A DNA stretch of 64,000 nucleotides from Calothrix sp. NIES-3974 (lineage in GTDB: Bacteria > Cyanobacteriota > Cyanobacteriia > Cyanobacteriales > Nostocaceae): assembly GCF_002368395.1 (NCBI RefSeq), contig NZ_AP018254.1, forward strand, positions 3,038,001 through 3,102,000. Direction: 5' to 3'. A program made the translations under genes and the position numbers. Each line of letters begins with the position of its first letter. Position 1 is the stretch's first letter. This document shows, piece after piece, positions 38,724 through 49,658 of this stretch. The notes below the pieces were generated by a model. The model saw only the letters and a program-made list of their open reading frames with translations. It was not told where the DNA came from and did no database searches.

Positions 38724-38830
38724 ATTTCTCCCAAACCCCTCAAACTCTTAGGGAATAGGGAACAGTCCGTGACGGGAGTAGAAAGAAAATTAAGCCATTA
38801 CTTCAGGCTTACCGTTCACTTGCTCAAAAT
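38724..38830. repeat. MITE-like repeat, copy D (inverted)
   Basis: Starts with ATTTCTCCCAAA and contains ACAGTCCGTGACGGGAGTAGAAAG and CTTCAGGCTTACCGTTCACTTG, which is the reverse complement of 35664-35770. The far end is degenerate (TTGCTCAAAAT). With copy C it forms an inverted pair around the metK locus. Confidence 0.65.
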
Positions 38831-39255
38831 GCAGATACCAGTATTCTGTGGGTAGTTAATCGGGTAGTCATGCCATTTCACAAAAATGTTGATAAATTTT
38901 CTTCTCCCGCTCCCCGTCAGGTCTCAACTCCAAAGTCAAACTTTATCAGGGTTTGAATAGCTCATTCCAAAGCTTGATGTTGTTCAGCGTGATGATTCCA
39001 GGTGACAGGGAACTCCAAATTCCCAACCAAAAGCACTTGGGGAGATTTTCTTTCTACTGCTATAAAAGAAGTAATAAATAAAATATTTTGTTGACGTAGA
39101 TTATTAGACAACAGGTTAATTATACGGGGATTTACTAAATATCTATCAAGGATAGCTGGTATCAGAATTAGACATAAAGCATACAGACAAAGATTTTCCC
39201 CGAATCGATACTCGTAATTCCCAATCACTTTACTATTTGGAAGGAGTTGTGGGTG

Positions 39256-40983
39256 ATGCGAAAGCAATTGCCAACCGCGACCAATTCAGGTACAAAACTA
39301 AGGCTTGTGCAATCGAACAACCAATCCAGCAACGATGAATTACCAACGATTGAATTTCCCTCACGGGGAAAGTTGAAAGCAAGTTCATGGCGAATTCATC
39401 AAAAAATTGGCTATGGGTATTTTGTCGCGTTGGCAATCGGTTTTTTAGGTTCCTTGATGGGTTTAGTTTTTGCCCATTACTATCGGGGTCAAGGGGTGCG
39501 ACGTTTAAACCAAGCTAATTTGCAGGTAGAAATGCTGACTAATTATAAAGATGGCATGGTGATGAGTCAATTGCAAAGCACCCAGTTAGCAACGTTGATT
39601 CGACAACCACAAAGATTTCAGCAAAAACAAGCAAATTTCTTCCAACAGATTGAAACTGTGCAAAAGTGGGAGCAAGAACTCAGTCAATTCATTACTACAA
39701 ATCCCAGGGAATTGGTGGTAAATGCCATATCCCTGCAAAACCTTCTAGAGGAATATAGTCGTAATTTCAGTCTTTACGTTAACCAAATTCAAGGTATTTT
39801 AGCGACTGTCGATTTGAATCAACCCCTGAGTCCCCAACAAGCAGCAAAGTTGGAAAATTCCCTGTTAGCAGTTACCGGGGGAGAAACAGCAGCTCAACTT
39901 GATCGTTCTACCGAACAGCTACTAGATTTTCTTCGTACCACCAAGGAAGAAGCCTATAACCGGGGAATGTGGTTAGAAAGGGCTAAAACCTTTGAAAGGT
40001 TGATTGTGATTTTCAGTATGTTAACCTCCCTGTTGGTTGCATCAATTGTTGCTTGGCGAACTAGTCGAGCGATCGCAGAACCAGTAATCACCGTCACCCA
40101 GGTTGCAGAACAGGTTGCGCGTAAATCGAATTTCGACCTCCGCGCTCCGGTGACGACTGAGGATGAAATCGGTTTGTTGGCAAAATCCTTAAATCACCTC
40201 ATTGCTAGTGTCTCCGAACGTACCAAAGAGTTACAACAAGCGAAGGAATTGGCAGAAGCAGCAAGCAAAACCAAAAGTCAATTTTTAGCTAATGTCAGCC
40301 ATGAATTACGCACACCCCTAAATGCAGTGATTGGTTTAAGTCAATTGCTACAGGATGATGCCATTGATATGGGTTTATCAGGGGAATTTACGAGTGACCT
40401 AGAAACAATTAATACGGCTGGTCGGCATTTATTGGAATTAATTAACGATATTTTAGATTTATCCAAAATTGAAGCGGGTAAAATGACCCTTTACCCAGAA
40501 ACTTTTGAAATTGCCACCCTGATTCATAATGTTGTTGTCACGGTAAAGCCAATTATTGAAAAGAACGGTAATACTTTAGATATTGATTGTGATCCCCAGT
40601 TGGGAACCATGTATGCAGATCAAACACGGGTACGACAGGTATTATTGAATTTGTTGAGTAATGCAGCCAAATTTACCACCAACGGTCGAGTTAGTCTCAG
40701 TGTCAAAATTCAACCCGACAAAACCCAAGAATCAGCCAAGGAAATCATTACTTTTACTGTCACCGATACGGGGATTGGGATGACCTATCACCAACAACAA
40801 TTACTATTCCAACCTTTTACCCAAGGAGACGCTTCAACCACCAAAAAATACGGTGGAACGGGTTTAGGATTAGCAATTAGCCGCCATTTCTGCGAAATGA
40901 TGGGTGGTGATATTGTCGTTACAAGTCAACCCGGTGGCGGATCAACTTTTATTGTGAGTTTACCTTTAGTGGTGGAAGGGTGA
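39256..40983 (+). CDS. Membrane sensor histidine kinase (HAMP-HisKA-HATPase)
   Basis: A 575-residue kinase. Two membrane helices (about 50-70 and 255-280) enclose a 180-residue periplasmic sensor domain with no known fold name, followed by a HAMP linker (about 280-330). The H box is [19 protein letters not shown] (phospho-His near 350). The ATPase domain has [14 protein letters not shown] (N box), VTDTGIGM (G1) and [10 protein letters not shown] (G2). The ATG at 39256 has AAGGAG 9 nt ahead; TTG 39247 and GTG 39253 are in frame. No response regulator is adjacent, so it is an orphan kinase; the ligand is unknown. Confidence 0.92.
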   Translation: MRKQLPTATNSGTKLRLVQSNNQSSNDELPTIEFPSRGKLKASSWRIHQKIGYGYFVALAIGFLGSLMGLVFAHYYRGQGVRRLNQANLQVEMLTNYKDGMVMSQLQSTQLATLIRQPQRFQQKQANFFQQIETVQKWEQELSQFITTNPRELVVNAISLQNLLEEYSRNFSLYVNQIQGILATVDLNQPLSPQQAAKLENSLLAVTGGETAAQLDRSTEQLLDFLRTTKEEAYNRGMWLERAKTFERLIVIFSMLTSLLVASIVAWRTSRAIAEPVITVTQVAEQVARKSNFDLRAPVTTEDEIGLLAKSLNHLIASVSERTKELQQAKELAEAASKTKSQFLANVSHELRTPLNAVIGLSQLLQDDAIDMGLSGEFTSDLETINTAGRHLLELINDILDLSKIEAGKMTLYPETFEIATLIHNVVVTVKPIIEKNGNTLDIDCDPQLGTMYADQTRVRQVLLNLLSNAAKFTTNGRVSLSVKIQPDKTQESAKEIITFTVTDTGIGMTYHQQQLLFQPFTQGDASTTKKYGGTGLGLAISRHFCEMMGGDIVVTSQPGGGSTFIVSLPLVVEG

Positions 40984-41148
40984 GGAGATTTTGGATTTTG
41001 GATTACCCTAGGGTTGATCTGTACTACGTGCGTATATGTATTTTGGATTACCCATAGATATCTAATCGAAAATCCGAAATTGCTTGACTGGAATTAAAGT
41101 GGGGGGAAGTGTAGTTTACTAGTAATACGCGGCGTAAATACGCCTACC

Positions 41149-41399
41149 TTTTCCCTCGCACCCATGCTCCGCGTGGGTGCAGAATCTACGAGGCTTTTCC
41201 CTCGCACCCATGCTCCGCGTGGGTGCAAAATCTACGAGGCTTTTCCCTCGCACCCATGCTCCGCGTGGGTGCAAAATCTACGAGGCTTTTCCCTCGCACC
41301 CATGCTCCGCGTGGGTGCAAAATCTACGAGGTTCCTACCTCGTGAATGAAGGCTGTAAGCCCTCGCTGACTAAGTGACCATACAGAGCATGGTCACTAG
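41149..41399. repeat. 46-bp tandem hairpin repeat, four units, plus tail
   Basis: Four units of exactly 46 bp start at 41149, 41195, 41241 and 41287 (TTTTCCCTCGCACCCATGCT...); units differ at one position. Each forms the hairpin GCACCCA-TGCTCCGCG-TGGGTGC. The tail (41333-41399) ends with AGTGACCA-TACAGAGCA-TGGTCACT. The frames it encodes (NLRGFSLAPMLRVGA repeated) are side products. The rest of 40984-41605 is repeat debris. Confidence 0.8.
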
Positions 41400-41605
41400 A
41401 TAATTGAAAATCCGAAATTGCTGACTACTCCCAATTCCCTATTCCCCACTCCCAAAAAACGAGCTTGTTAAGTATTAAAAGCGACTTTTCAAACAACCTC
41501 TTAGTCCTAACTTTATCAGCGCAGATAAGATTTTGGTCTAAATGACTGACAACACTCATCAGAAATAGATAGATTATAAGTATTACCCCCAGACAGGTAG
41601 TCAAG

Positions 41606-42802
41606 ATGCTGCAAGCACAGGAAGTATTACAAAATCGTTACCAACTGGAACGTCAACTTGGCAATAATGGAGTGCGACAAACTTGGTTAGCCAGGGATTT
41701 GCAAGCAACGGAAGCTGAACATGAATTAGTGGTTGTGAAAATGTTGGCTTTTGGTGGTGCAGTTCAGTGGGATGATTTAAAGTTGTTTGAACGGGAAGCG
41801 CAAATCCTGAAGGCGATTGATCATCCTCGCATCCCTAATTATATTGATTATTTTTGTGTGGATGACCGCACTTTATGGTTTGTTTTGGTGGAGGAATATA
41901 TTGCTGGGGAATCTTTTAAGGATTTGTTAAATCGTGGACAACGTTTTAGCGAAAAACAAGTACGAAAAATTGCCAAGGAAGTTTTACAAATTCTGATTCA
42001 TTTACATGAGTTAAATCCGGTTGTTCTGCATCGCGATATTAAGCCAAGTAATTTAATTTATGGGGAAGATGAACATGTATATTTAGTCGATTTTGGCGCT
42101 GTTCAGGACAAGGCTGCAAGGGAAGGGGTGACATTTACAGTGGTGGGAACCTATGGTTATGCACCAATGGAACAATTTGGTGGAAAAGCGGTTCCAGCTT
42201 CCGATTTATATGCTTTGGGAACAACTCTGATTCATTTATTAACGGGAATATCTCCTGCGGATTTACCTCAGAAGGATTTACGTGTGCAATTTAGTGACCA
42301 TGTGAATTTAAGTCCTGCTTTTATGAGTTGGTTACAAAGGATGGTTGAACCTGCACCAGAAAATCGATTTCAAACGGCTCAACAGGCTTATTATGCATTG
42401 CGACATGGAGCCAAAAAACCGAGTTATAATTCATCTTTAGCCGCCGTAACTAAAGAGAGATTTATTAATAATTCTGGCTGTGGAATTAGTAGTCAAGAAA
42501 TGGTTCCCGAAGAAATTTTAGGTTGGAATTGGGGAGCATTTTTAATGCCGTGGCTTTGGTTATGGACAAATAATGTTTGGTTGGGATTATTGTGTTTTAT
42601 TCCCAATGTCGGTTTGGTGATGACGGTTATTTTGGGGGTGAAAGGGAATGAATGGGCTTGGAAGTCGCGACGGTGGCGTAGTATTGAACACTTTAAACAA
42701 CATCAAAGAGGTTGGGCGATCGCGGGAATTTTACTGGGTGCGCCGTTAAGTTTTCTCTTGTGGTTAGTCACTTTCGCGGCTATTGCGGGAATATTTGTTT
42801 AG
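41606..42802 (+). CDS. Serine/threonine protein kinase with membrane tail
   Basis: A 398-residue Hanks-type kinase. Residues 10-275 are the kinase domain: glycine loop RYQLERQLGNNGVRQTWLA (degenerate), Lys in VVVKMLAF, HPRIPNYIDY, catalytic HRDIKPSNLIYGEDEHVYLVDFGAVQD, GTYGYAPMEQFGGKAVPASDLYALGTTLIHLL. After a linker the C-terminal 90 residues hold hydrophobic helices (GAFLMPWLWLWTNNVWLGLLCFIPNVGLVMTVIL; GWAIAGILLGAPLSFLLWLVTF), so it is membrane-bound. The next gene is a paralog. Targets unknown. Confidence 0.92.
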   Translation: MLQAQEVLQNRYQLERQLGNNGVRQTWLARDLQATEAEHELVVVKMLAFGGAVQWDDLKLFEREAQILKAIDHPRIPNYIDYFCVDDRTLWFVLVEEYIAGESFKDLLNRGQRFSEKQVRKIAKEVLQILIHLHELNPVVLHRDIKPSNLIYGEDEHVYLVDFGAVQDKAAREGVTFTVVGTYGYAPMEQFGGKAVPASDLYALGTTLIHLLTGISPADLPQKDLRVQFSDHVNLSPAFMSWLQRMVEPAPENRFQTAQQAYYALRHGAKKPSYNSSLAAVTKERFINNSGCGISSQEMVPEEILGWNWGAFLMPWLWLWTNNVWLGLLCFIPNVGLVMTVILGVKGNEWAWKSRRWRSIEHFKQHQRGWAIAGILLGAPLSFLLWLVTFAAIAGIFV

Positions 42803-42878
42803 CTAGCATAGTTATTGAGTATATTTTCTATTCGATATTACTTATAGTATTTATTTTGACTTACCTGGTAAATCTACC

Positions 42879-44287
42879 ATGCTACAACCCCAACAAGTTT
42901 TACAAAATCGCTATCAATTAAAATCTTTACTCAGTAAAAATGCGGCTCGCCAAACTTGGTTAGCAACTGATTTAAAGCGATTTGAAAATATTGAAAATGA
43001 TGTTGACAATACTGATGCAAATAATCTTGAAAATAACCAAAATGCACAGGTTGTTGTCAAGTTATTGGCTTTTGGTGGAGATGTAGAGTGGGAAGATTTA
43101 AAGTTATTTGAACGGGAAGCTCAAATACTAAAACAAATTCAATTGGAGCGAATTCCTCAATATATTGATTATTTTCCCTGGATGATCGGGTATTGTGGTT
43201 TGCGCTTGTGGAAGAATATATCCCTGGCCATTCTTTCAAACAGCTATTAGAAAATAGTCATCGCTTCCCGGAAGCGCAAGTCAAAAAAATTGCCATAGAA
43301 ACTTTAAATATTTTGATTTATCTCCATGAGTTAAATCCACCCATTCTTCACCGGGATATTAAACCTAGTAATTTAATTTGGGGTGAGGATGAACATGTTT
43401 ATCTTGTGGATTTTGGTGCAGTCCAAGATAAAGCTGCTAAGGAAGGGGTAACTTTTACGGTTGTGGGAACCTACGGCTATGCACCCATTGAACAATTTGG
43501 TGGTAAGGCTGTTCCTGCTTCTGATTTATATGCTTTAGGAACTACTTTAATCCACCTCTTGACGGGTATTTCTCCAGCAGATTTACCAATCCGGGATATG
43601 CGGATTCAATTTCAGGATAAAGTTAGTATTAGCTCAAATTTTGAATATTGGTTAGCAAAAATGACAGAACCTTCGGTGGAAAAGCGGTTCAAAACTGCTC
43701 GTCAAGCTCTCCAAAGTCTACAGGAAAATCGAGCTAGTCGCATATCCGGAAGAGTTGCTTTACCAATTTACAGTCGTATCATTGTCCAAAAAACTACTGA
43801 TATTTTAGCCATAAAAATCCCTAATCCCACTTCATCTGGATTGGGAAATATTGGCTCTACCGTTTCCTTTTTGATTTTGATACTTTGTTTCTTTGGACTT
43901 TTACTTTTCCTCTTATTTCTATCCGTATTTGGTTTTTTGATTGGAACTGTTTTACTAGTTTTTGCAATTATGTTTGGATACACAATTTTGTTATCCTATT
44001 TTGGCTATCAACGAATTGTTTTAACAGCAGAATTATTTGAAATTCAACTTTGGCTATTTAAGTGGTGTATTAGTCGTAAACAGGGTGAAAATGCTAGTAT
44101 CCAAGACGTTTTCCAAAGTGTCATCCAAACGAATGCGAAAACTTCATTTCAAGTCGATAACCTGGAAGGTCGGGAAATGGTGACAATTCAAACGGACACC
44201 AATCGCTATTCCTTTGGTGTGGGATTGAGTGCAATGGAATGTCTTTGGGTCGCTCAAGAAATTAAAGACTGGGTGCGATCGCATTAA
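42879..44287 (+). pseudogene. Second Ser/Thr kinase, interrupted by a frameshift
   Basis: A paralog of the preceding kinase (76 bp downstream). Residues MLQPQQVLQNRYQLKSLLSKNAARQTWLA to YIDYF are in one frame; from DDRVLWFALVEEYIPGHSFKQ the frame is different. Compared with the neighbour (DYFCVDDRTLWFVLVEEY) one base is missing near 43176-43181. The rest is sound: HRDIKPSNLIWGEDEHVYLVDFGAVQD, APIEQFGGKAVPASDLYALGTT, then two or three membrane helices and a conserved tail. Restored length is about 469 residues. It is either a recent pseudogene or a sequencing error. Confidence 0.8.
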
Positions 44288-44320
44288 CTAGGGTCTGCGG
44301 TAAAAGTCTTTTAGTGAGGG

Positions 44321-44351
44321 TAGGGAATAGGGAATAGGGAATAGGGAATAG
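44321..44351. repeat. Heptamer tandem repeat TAGGGAA x4
   Basis: Four perfect TAGGGAA units plus TAG. The stretch 44288-45015 has no gene; this and the element at 44775 are its only features. Confidence 0.85.
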
Positions 44352-44774
44352 TTTTAAGCCAAACATTCCTCTTTTTATTGGCTACTAAAAATTATGGCGT
44401 TGCATTGTTGCAGGATGATAATCCAATTTGCATAGACTGAAACTTTTGTTAAATCAAGAAACATTTCTGCATATAGATTAAAATCCAATACAGTTCAGTT
44501 AGACTTAAAAGCCTGATTATTGAGTAACGTGAGTTCGATAAGTTATAAAGCCTGAAACTATTTTCCAGTATCATTCGTAGAAAATAGAAGTTTCTAAAAA
44601 CCTCCGAGTATGATGTTGAGAATAAAATCATTAAACCTGAAATCAGTCAGTTATTGACTTTGTTCTCAACTAATGGATGAGGTTACTTTAAACCTTAACT
44701 TTCAAAATCATGGATTCACAGGGATTACAGCTTTTACAATCCGTCGAATTCACGTTTGAGTAGCTTGGGTTGAA

Positions 44775-44833
44775 GAATCTAGAGGTAAAGCCTCGTGGAA
44801 TGCGTCCCCACGCGGAGCGTAGGGACGAGATCA
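44775..44833. repeat. Hairpin-repeat relative
   Basis: CCTCGTGGAATGCGTCCCC-ACGCGGAGCGT-AGGGACGAGATCAT; the stem CGTCCC/GGGACG carries the CGCGGAGCG loop found in the family at 24411 and 41149. Confidence 0.55.
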
Positions 44834-45015
44834 TCACAAAAACGGTGTGAACTTATGGGTAAATTTCCACAAAATCAACAGTCTATGCAAACCCTCAACC
44901 CAACCTACAGTAACTGAACCGTATTGAACCATACTCTGGATCAAAGGAACGAAAACATGATGAAAAAAGCAGCCTAACAAACACCTCTTGTTAGACTGCT
45001 GTAAATTCTCTTCAA

Positions 45016-45400
45016 TGGAGCTTATGGGAGTCGAACCCATGTCCTTAATGGGTAATTACCCCCGCATCATTCACAGGTTTAGCCTTTCTGATCCTCAAGG
45101 CGGGAAGCGTTCATTATCCCGAACGCTAGGATGCTCTGGTAAGGTCTTAGTTAGAAAGTCCACCAGAGGGAACTAACTAACGCATCCGTTGGGGGTTGCC
45201 TCTAATGCTTAACGGAGTCACACTAGAAGCTCTCGAACCTGTAAGAGGTAATTAGGCAGCTACTACAGCTTGCTTACGAGAAAAAGCAACGATGTTGTTT
45301 GCATCTATATTTAAGCGAGCCTTTATTTCCGAGAGTTGACTCCCTCTCGACCTGCATCAACGGGCAGCTTTCGCCACCAAGTCGAAACCAGTAAAGCCCC
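45016..45400 (-). ncRNA. ssrA: Transfer-messenger RNA (tmRNA)
   Basis: A 385-nt RNA that rescues stalled ribosomes. The 5' end (45400 downward) is GGGGCTTTACTGGTTTCGAC; its first seven bases pair with AAGCTCC at the 3' end, one pair being G-U. The T arm is GGGTTCGACTCCC. The tag frame (45302-45255, then TAA) encodes ANNIVAFSRKQAVVAA, of the cyanobacterial ANNIV...VAA type. The mature 3' end is the A at 45016 and CCA is not encoded. Only the tag frame is translated. Confidence 0.95.
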
Positions 45401-45414
45401 GTGCTTGTATTTTT

Positions 45415-45443
45415 ATTGTAGTACAAAATTGGGAAACTGACAA
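45415..45443 (-). promoter_or_regulatory. ssrA promoter
   Basis: On the minus strand TTGTCA (45443-45438), 17-nt spacer, TACAAT (45420-45415). Start near 45408, a few bases before the mature 5' end. Confidence 0.7.
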
Positions 45444-45885
45444 ATAGGATTTTAGATTTTAGATTTTGGAATAAGAATTTGTGCTTAGGGGCTTCCTGAA
45501 AATAAAATATCCTGTGATGAAAGGCCATCTTACCTGAAAAAACAGGCAGAGATGTCTGTTCCACAATCAAAAATTGGATAACTATTGAATTGGATTACCC
45601 TTAGTTGATTGGAAATTTGAGATTCGTTATTTAATCTAGGTTCAGAATCAACTAAAACCCTTATTGTAGAGTTGGTTAATTTTACTACCTATGAACGTAA
45701 AGATGTGGTTCTAGATACTTCAAGCCGGGTAATCATCGGATTTCTTCGGGCATAGCGCCATAGAACTAGGTTCTACTTAGATAATATCTCGCAATGCTTT
45801 GATCAAGATTCCTAAAGTGCCGTTCCAATCTTTTGGAAGCTTACCAAAATCACCAATTCAAATTTATTCCACATTTATTCTGAAT

Positions 45886-45918
45886 AAATCCAAAATCCAA
45901 AATCCAAAATCCAAAATC
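45886..45918. repeat. Heptamer repeat (AAAATCC) at the end of the atp operon
   Basis: Four to five AAAATCC units reaching into the atpC stop codon. The interval 45444-45885 shows no gene. Confidence 0.75.
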
Positions 45919-46864
45919 AATTCAATGCTTCCGCACCACCGACCACCTCCAGAATTTCCTGGGTAATGGCTGCTTGTCGTGCTTTGTTATACCCAATGGT
46001 CAAGGTGGAAATTAACTGGGCAGCGTTATCGCTGGCGTTGCTCATGGCGGTCATCCGGGCTGCTAATTCGCTGGCTGCGGCTTCTTGTAATGCCCGTAGT
46101 AGCTGATTGCTCAGATACAAAGGCAACAATGAATTCAGAATTTGTACTGGGTCTTGTTCAAAAATCATATCGCGAGGTAATGCTCGCACTTCCGTTGTCA
46201 CTTTTTCCCGTGTGACCTCGAATTGTCCACCCCGAGTTGTTAACCGGAATATCTCATCGTCGGCTGCTTCTAAACCTTGGGGGTCTAAGGGTAACAGGGT
46301 TTGGACAACGGGACGGGAACTAACTAGGGAGACAAATTTTGTATAGATTAATTCGATTTTGTCTACACTTTCGGATAAAAATAGGGATAGTAACTCGTCG
46401 GCAATATCGGATGCTTCCTTGGCTGTGGGAATTTGCTCTAGACCAGAGAAAGTAGCATCAATGGGATAGTTGCGTCGTTGGAAATACTGAGTGGCTTTGC
46501 GACCAACGATGACAAATTTATAATTTATACCCTCGGCTTTCAGTTCCTTAGCCCGGTTTTCAGCCCGTTTAATCACGTTAGAATTATAACCACCACACAA
46601 ACCGCGATCGCCGGACACAACTAAAATTCCTACGGTTTTGACGGCACGCTGACGCAAGAGTGGTAAATCAGCTTCTTCAAACCGCAAACGATTTTGTAAA
46701 CCGTACAAAACCTGGGCTAAACGGTCTGCGAAGGGACGGGTAGAAAGAACTTGTTCTTGAGCGCGACGCACCCGTGCTGCGGCCACAAGTCGCATCGCTT
46801 CAGTGATTTTTTTCGTATTTTTGACCGATTGAATCCGGTCACGGATTGCCTTTAAATTTGCCAT
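45917..46864 (-). CDS. atpC: ATP synthase gamma subunit
   Basis: A 315-residue central-stalk subunit of F1 (gene also called atpG). N-terminus [36 protein letters not shown] and C-terminus [51 protein letters not shown] form the coiled coil inside the alpha/beta ring. A cyanobacterial-type insertion lies near 195-230 ([26 protein letters not shown]), without the two cysteines that make the chloroplast subunit redox-controlled. Last gene of the operon, 87 bp after atpA. Confidence 0.97.
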   Translation of the reverse strand: MANLKAIRDRIQSVKNTKKITEAMRLVAAARVRRAQEQVLSTRPFADRLAQVLYGLQNRLRFEEADLPLLRQRAVKTVGILVVSGDRGLCGGYNSNVIKRAENRAKELKAEGINYKFVIVGRKATQYFQRRNYPIDATFSGLEQIPTAKEASDIADELLSLFLSESVDKIELIYTKFVSLVSSRPVVQTLLPLDPQGLEAADDEIFRLTTRGGQFEVTREKVTTEVRALPRDMIFEQDPVQILNSLLPLYLSNQLLRALQEAAASELAARMTAMSNASDNAAQLISTLTIGYNKARQAAITQEILEVVGGAEALN

Positions 46865-46951
46865 ACTCTCATTACCTGTGACTCAGTTATCTGCATATCA
46901 GTTAACAGTTAACCGTTGACTGGTGACTGTTAACTGAATCTCTGCTCATGA

Positions 46952-48466
46952 TTAGGCCATGAAGGTTTTCTTGTATTCTGTAATACCTTCTTTCAAGGCT
47001 GCTTCCTCCGCATCCCCCATCACTTTTGAGGTTTGCACAGCTTGAGCGTAAGCAGGTTTGCTATTTTTCAAATACTCCCGTAAACCTTGGGTAAAGGGTA
47101 ATACTTTATCTACAGGGATATCATCTAAGTAACCGTTAATCCCTGCATACAGAATTGCGACCTGTTCTGCTACGGATAGGGGTGAATTTTGGGGCTGTTT
47201 GAGTAGTTCCCGCAGTCGAGTTCCCCGTGCTAACTGGTCTTGGGTGGCTTTATCCAGGTCGGAGGCAAACTGGGCAAAGGCTTGCAGGTCGTCGAACTGA
47301 GCTAGTTCCAGTTTGATTTTCCCTGCCACTTTTTTCATGGCCTTGGTTTGAGCGGCTGAACCGACACGGGATACGGAAATACCAGGGTTCACAGCTGGAC
47401 GTACACCGGCGTTAAACAGGTCGGATGATAAGAAAATCTGACCGTCGGTAATGGAAATAACATTGGTGGGAATATAGGCTGATACGTCACCCGCTTGGGT
47501 TTCGATAATCGGTAGGGCAGTCATACTACCGCCACCTAATTCGTCACTGAGTTTAGCTGCCCGTTCCAGAAGACGGGAATGGATGTAAAATACATCACCA
47601 GGGTATGCTTCCCGACCCGGGGGACGACGTAACAATAGGGACATTTGGCGATAGGCTGCCGCTTGTTTAGAGAGGTCGTCATAAATCACCAGGGTAGCTT
47701 TACCCTTGTACATAAAGTACTCAGCTAAGGCTGCACCAGCGTAGGGAGCCAAGAATTGCAGGGGTGCAGGGTCAGATGCGTTGGCAGCTACCACAATGGT
47801 GTAGTCCATCGCTCCCTTATCTTGCAGGGTTTGGATCACATTGGCAACGGTGGAAGCTTTTTGACCAACGGCCACGTACACACAGATTACGTCTTCTTCT
47901 TTTTGGTTAATAATTGTGTCAATGGCGATCGCGGTTTTACCTGTTTGTCGGTCACCAATAATCAACTCCCGTTGTCCCCGACCGATAGGAATCATGGAGT
48001 CAATCGCAGTAATCCCGGTTTGCAGAGGTTCGTGAACCGAACGACGAGCGATAATCCCTGGAGCCATTGATTCAATCAACCGGCTTTCGGTGGTTTTAAT
48101 TTCGCCCTTACCATCGATGGGACGACCGAGTGCATCTACCACCCGACCAATCATCGCTTCACCTACGGGAACTTGAGCAATCCGTCCGGTAGCCGTGACG
48201 GTACTTCCTTCTTGGATTTCCCGTCCTTCACCCATTAATACCGCACCGACGTTATCTTCTTCCAAGTTTAAAGCGATACCAACTGTACCGTCTTCAAACT
48301 CTAACAGTTCCCCAGCCATGGCCTTTTCTAAACCATACACACGGGCTACACCGTCACCAACTTGCAGCACGGTTCCCACATTGGCAACTTTGACTCCTTG
48401 GTCATATTGCTCGATTTGCTGCTGAATAATGCTACTAATTTCGTCTGGTCTAATGGAAATACTCAT
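46952..48466 (-). CDS. atpA: ATP synthase alpha subunit
   Basis: A 504-residue subunit of the F1 hexamer (noncatalytic nucleotide site). P-loop [15 protein letters not shown] (about 171-185), the conserved [15 protein letters not shown], and the [36 protein letters not shown] block. N-terminus [22 protein letters not shown]. Length matches cyanobacterial AtpA (about 503-506). The beta subunit and epsilon are encoded in a separate operon in cyanobacteria. Confidence 0.98.
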   Translation of the reverse strand: MSISIRPDEISSIIQQQIEQYDQGVKVANVGTVLQVGDGVARVYGLEKAMAGELLEFEDGTVGIALNLEEDNVGAVLMGEGREIQEGSTVTATGRIAQVPVGEAMIGRVVDALGRPIDGKGEIKTTESRLIESMAPGIIARRSVHEPLQTGITAIDSMIPIGRGQRELIIGDRQTGKTAIAIDTIINQKEEDVICVYVAVGQKASTVANVIQTLQDKGAMDYTIVVAANASDPAPLQFLAPYAGAALAEYFMYKGKATLVIYDDLSKQAAAYRQMSLLLRRPPGREAYPGDVFYIHSRLLERAAKLSDELGGGSMTALPIIETQAGDVSAYIPTNVISITDGQIFLSSDLFNAGVRPAVNPGISVSRVGSAAQTKAMKKVAGKIKLELAQFDDLQAFAQFASDLDKATQDQLARGTRLRELLKQPQNSPLSVAEQVAILYAGINGYLDDIPVDKVLPFTQGLREYLKNSKPAYAQAVQTSKVMGDAEEAALKEGITEYKKTFMA

Positions 48467-48558
48467 GTTTGCTTTTCAAAATTGAGGGAATTAAACGGAA
48501 AATTTGAGGGAATACCCAAAAATAAATTATCCAGTTGCGATGGAGTTCACTGTTGACA

Positions 48559-49116
48559 TTAGGAACCGCTTAAACGCAAAGACAAGCGCCGCAATTGACC
48601 ACGTAAACTTGCGTCCACCACCTGGGAACCAACTTTGATGATGACCCCACCAATCAAGTCTCTGTCTATTTTCTGACTTAGTTCAACTTCACGAGCATTG
48701 GTCATGGCAATTACTTTTTCCCTCACGGCTTGCTGTTGTGCATCCGAAAGGGGTACTGCTGAAGTCACTTCTGCCAAAACCGTTTGATTTAATTCCCGCA
48801 GTAAGGCCAAATATTGCTGACACACTGCCGACAATACATAAATCCGCTTCCGATCCACCAACAACATGAGGAAATTACGGAACAAGGGGTTGGTATCATC
48901 GCCTAAAATGCGATTAATCACCGCCTTTTTCCCCTCCCCAGGGATGAAAGGATTTTCCAAAAAAGTCCGTAGTTGTTCGCTTTCCTCTAATAACCCAACT
49001 AAACCCCGTGCATCATTACCAAATGCCTCCGTCAGATTATGGGATTGGGCTACGGACATTAACGCTTCAGCATAGGGTGCAGCGATTTCTTCGGTGGCGA
49101 TCGCACTTCTCATCAC
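48559..49116 (-). CDS. atpD: ATP synthase delta subunit
   Basis: A 185-residue peripheral stalk subunit (also named atpH). Pattern: EEIAAPYAEALMSVAQSHNLTEAFGNDARGLVGLL at the start, FLENPFIPGEGKKAVINRILG, then the C-terminal DRDLIGGVIIKVGSQVVDASLRGQLRRLSLRL, which binds the b subunits. Its ATG at 49116 shares one base with the stop of atpF, so the two are coupled. Confidence 0.95.
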   Translation of the reverse strand: MMRSAIATEEIAAPYAEALMSVAQSHNLTEAFGNDARGLVGLLEESEQLRTFLENPFIPGEGKKAVINRILGDDTNPLFRNFLMLLVDRKRIYVLSAVCQQYLALLRELNQTVLAEVTSAVPLSDAQQQAVREKVIAMTNAREVELSQKIDRDLIGGVIIKVGSQVVDASLRGQLRRLSLRLSGS

Positions 49117-49658
49117 TACCGTCCTCCTAATAACGCAATGCTGCTGTCAATCAGTTTTTGTTGAGTCTCATCCGACACTCCTGATTGCAATTCTGCTTCC
49201 ACCTTTGCTAAGGCTTTCGCCACAACTTGCGATCGCACGTAGGCGATCGCCTTTTCTTGTTCCGTATTCAAATCAGCCGCAGCCACATCCTTCATCCGTT
49301 GTACATCCACCGCCGCTTTTGCCAAAATCGCTTCCCTCGCATCTTTGGCAATGTCCTCGGCTGCACGCAGAATCCGTTGTGCTTCCTGCTCTGATTCCTT
49401 CACACTTTTTTGCGCTTCTGCTAACTTTGCAGTCGCTTCTGCTAAACGTTGTTCAGCTTCTTTTATTGTTGCTTCAATATTTGCTCGGCGTTCGTTTAAG
49501 GTGTTAGCCAAGAACTTTCTTCCAAAAACCACCAATACCCCAACTAGAATCGCCAGGTTGATGACGTTGGTTTCTAGAATATCTAAGTTGAGACCAAAAC
49601 CCCCCTCTTCCTGGGATGCGATCGCCTCTGTTGCCAAAAATAACAAAGTGCCCATCAT
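49116..49658 (-). CDS. atpF: ATP synthase subunit b
   Basis: A 180-residue stator subunit. One N-terminal membrane helix ([28 protein letters not shown], about 31-58) then a long charged coiled coil ([35 protein letters not shown]) that reaches up to delta and F1. Shares the ATGA-type junction with atpD. Confidence 0.95.
   Translation of the reverse strand: MMGTLLFLATEAIASQEEGGFGLNLDILETNVINLAILVGVLVVFGRKFLANTLNERRANIEATIKEAEQRLAEATAKLAEAQKSVKESEQEAQRILRAAEDIAKDAREAILAKAAVDVQRMKDVAAADLNTEQEKAIAYVRSQVVAKALAKVEAELQSGVSDETQQKLIDSSIALLGGR

Noticed and set aside
38661-38855. 64-codon frame MKKTLVRVWKL...
   Set aside because: Most of it lies in the MITE-like repeat at 38724-38830, so it is not an independent gene.
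38962-39267. 101-codon minus-strand frame upstream of the histidine kinase
   Set aside because: Its start overlaps the kinase start region and it has no support other than length.
41164-41377. Two short frames with SHPCSAWV / LAPMLRVGA repeats
   Set aside because: They are translations of the 46-bp hairpin repeat in two frames, not proteins.
45274-45570. 98-codon minus-strand frame
   Set aside because: It overlaps the 5' part of the tmRNA, including the tag region in another frame.
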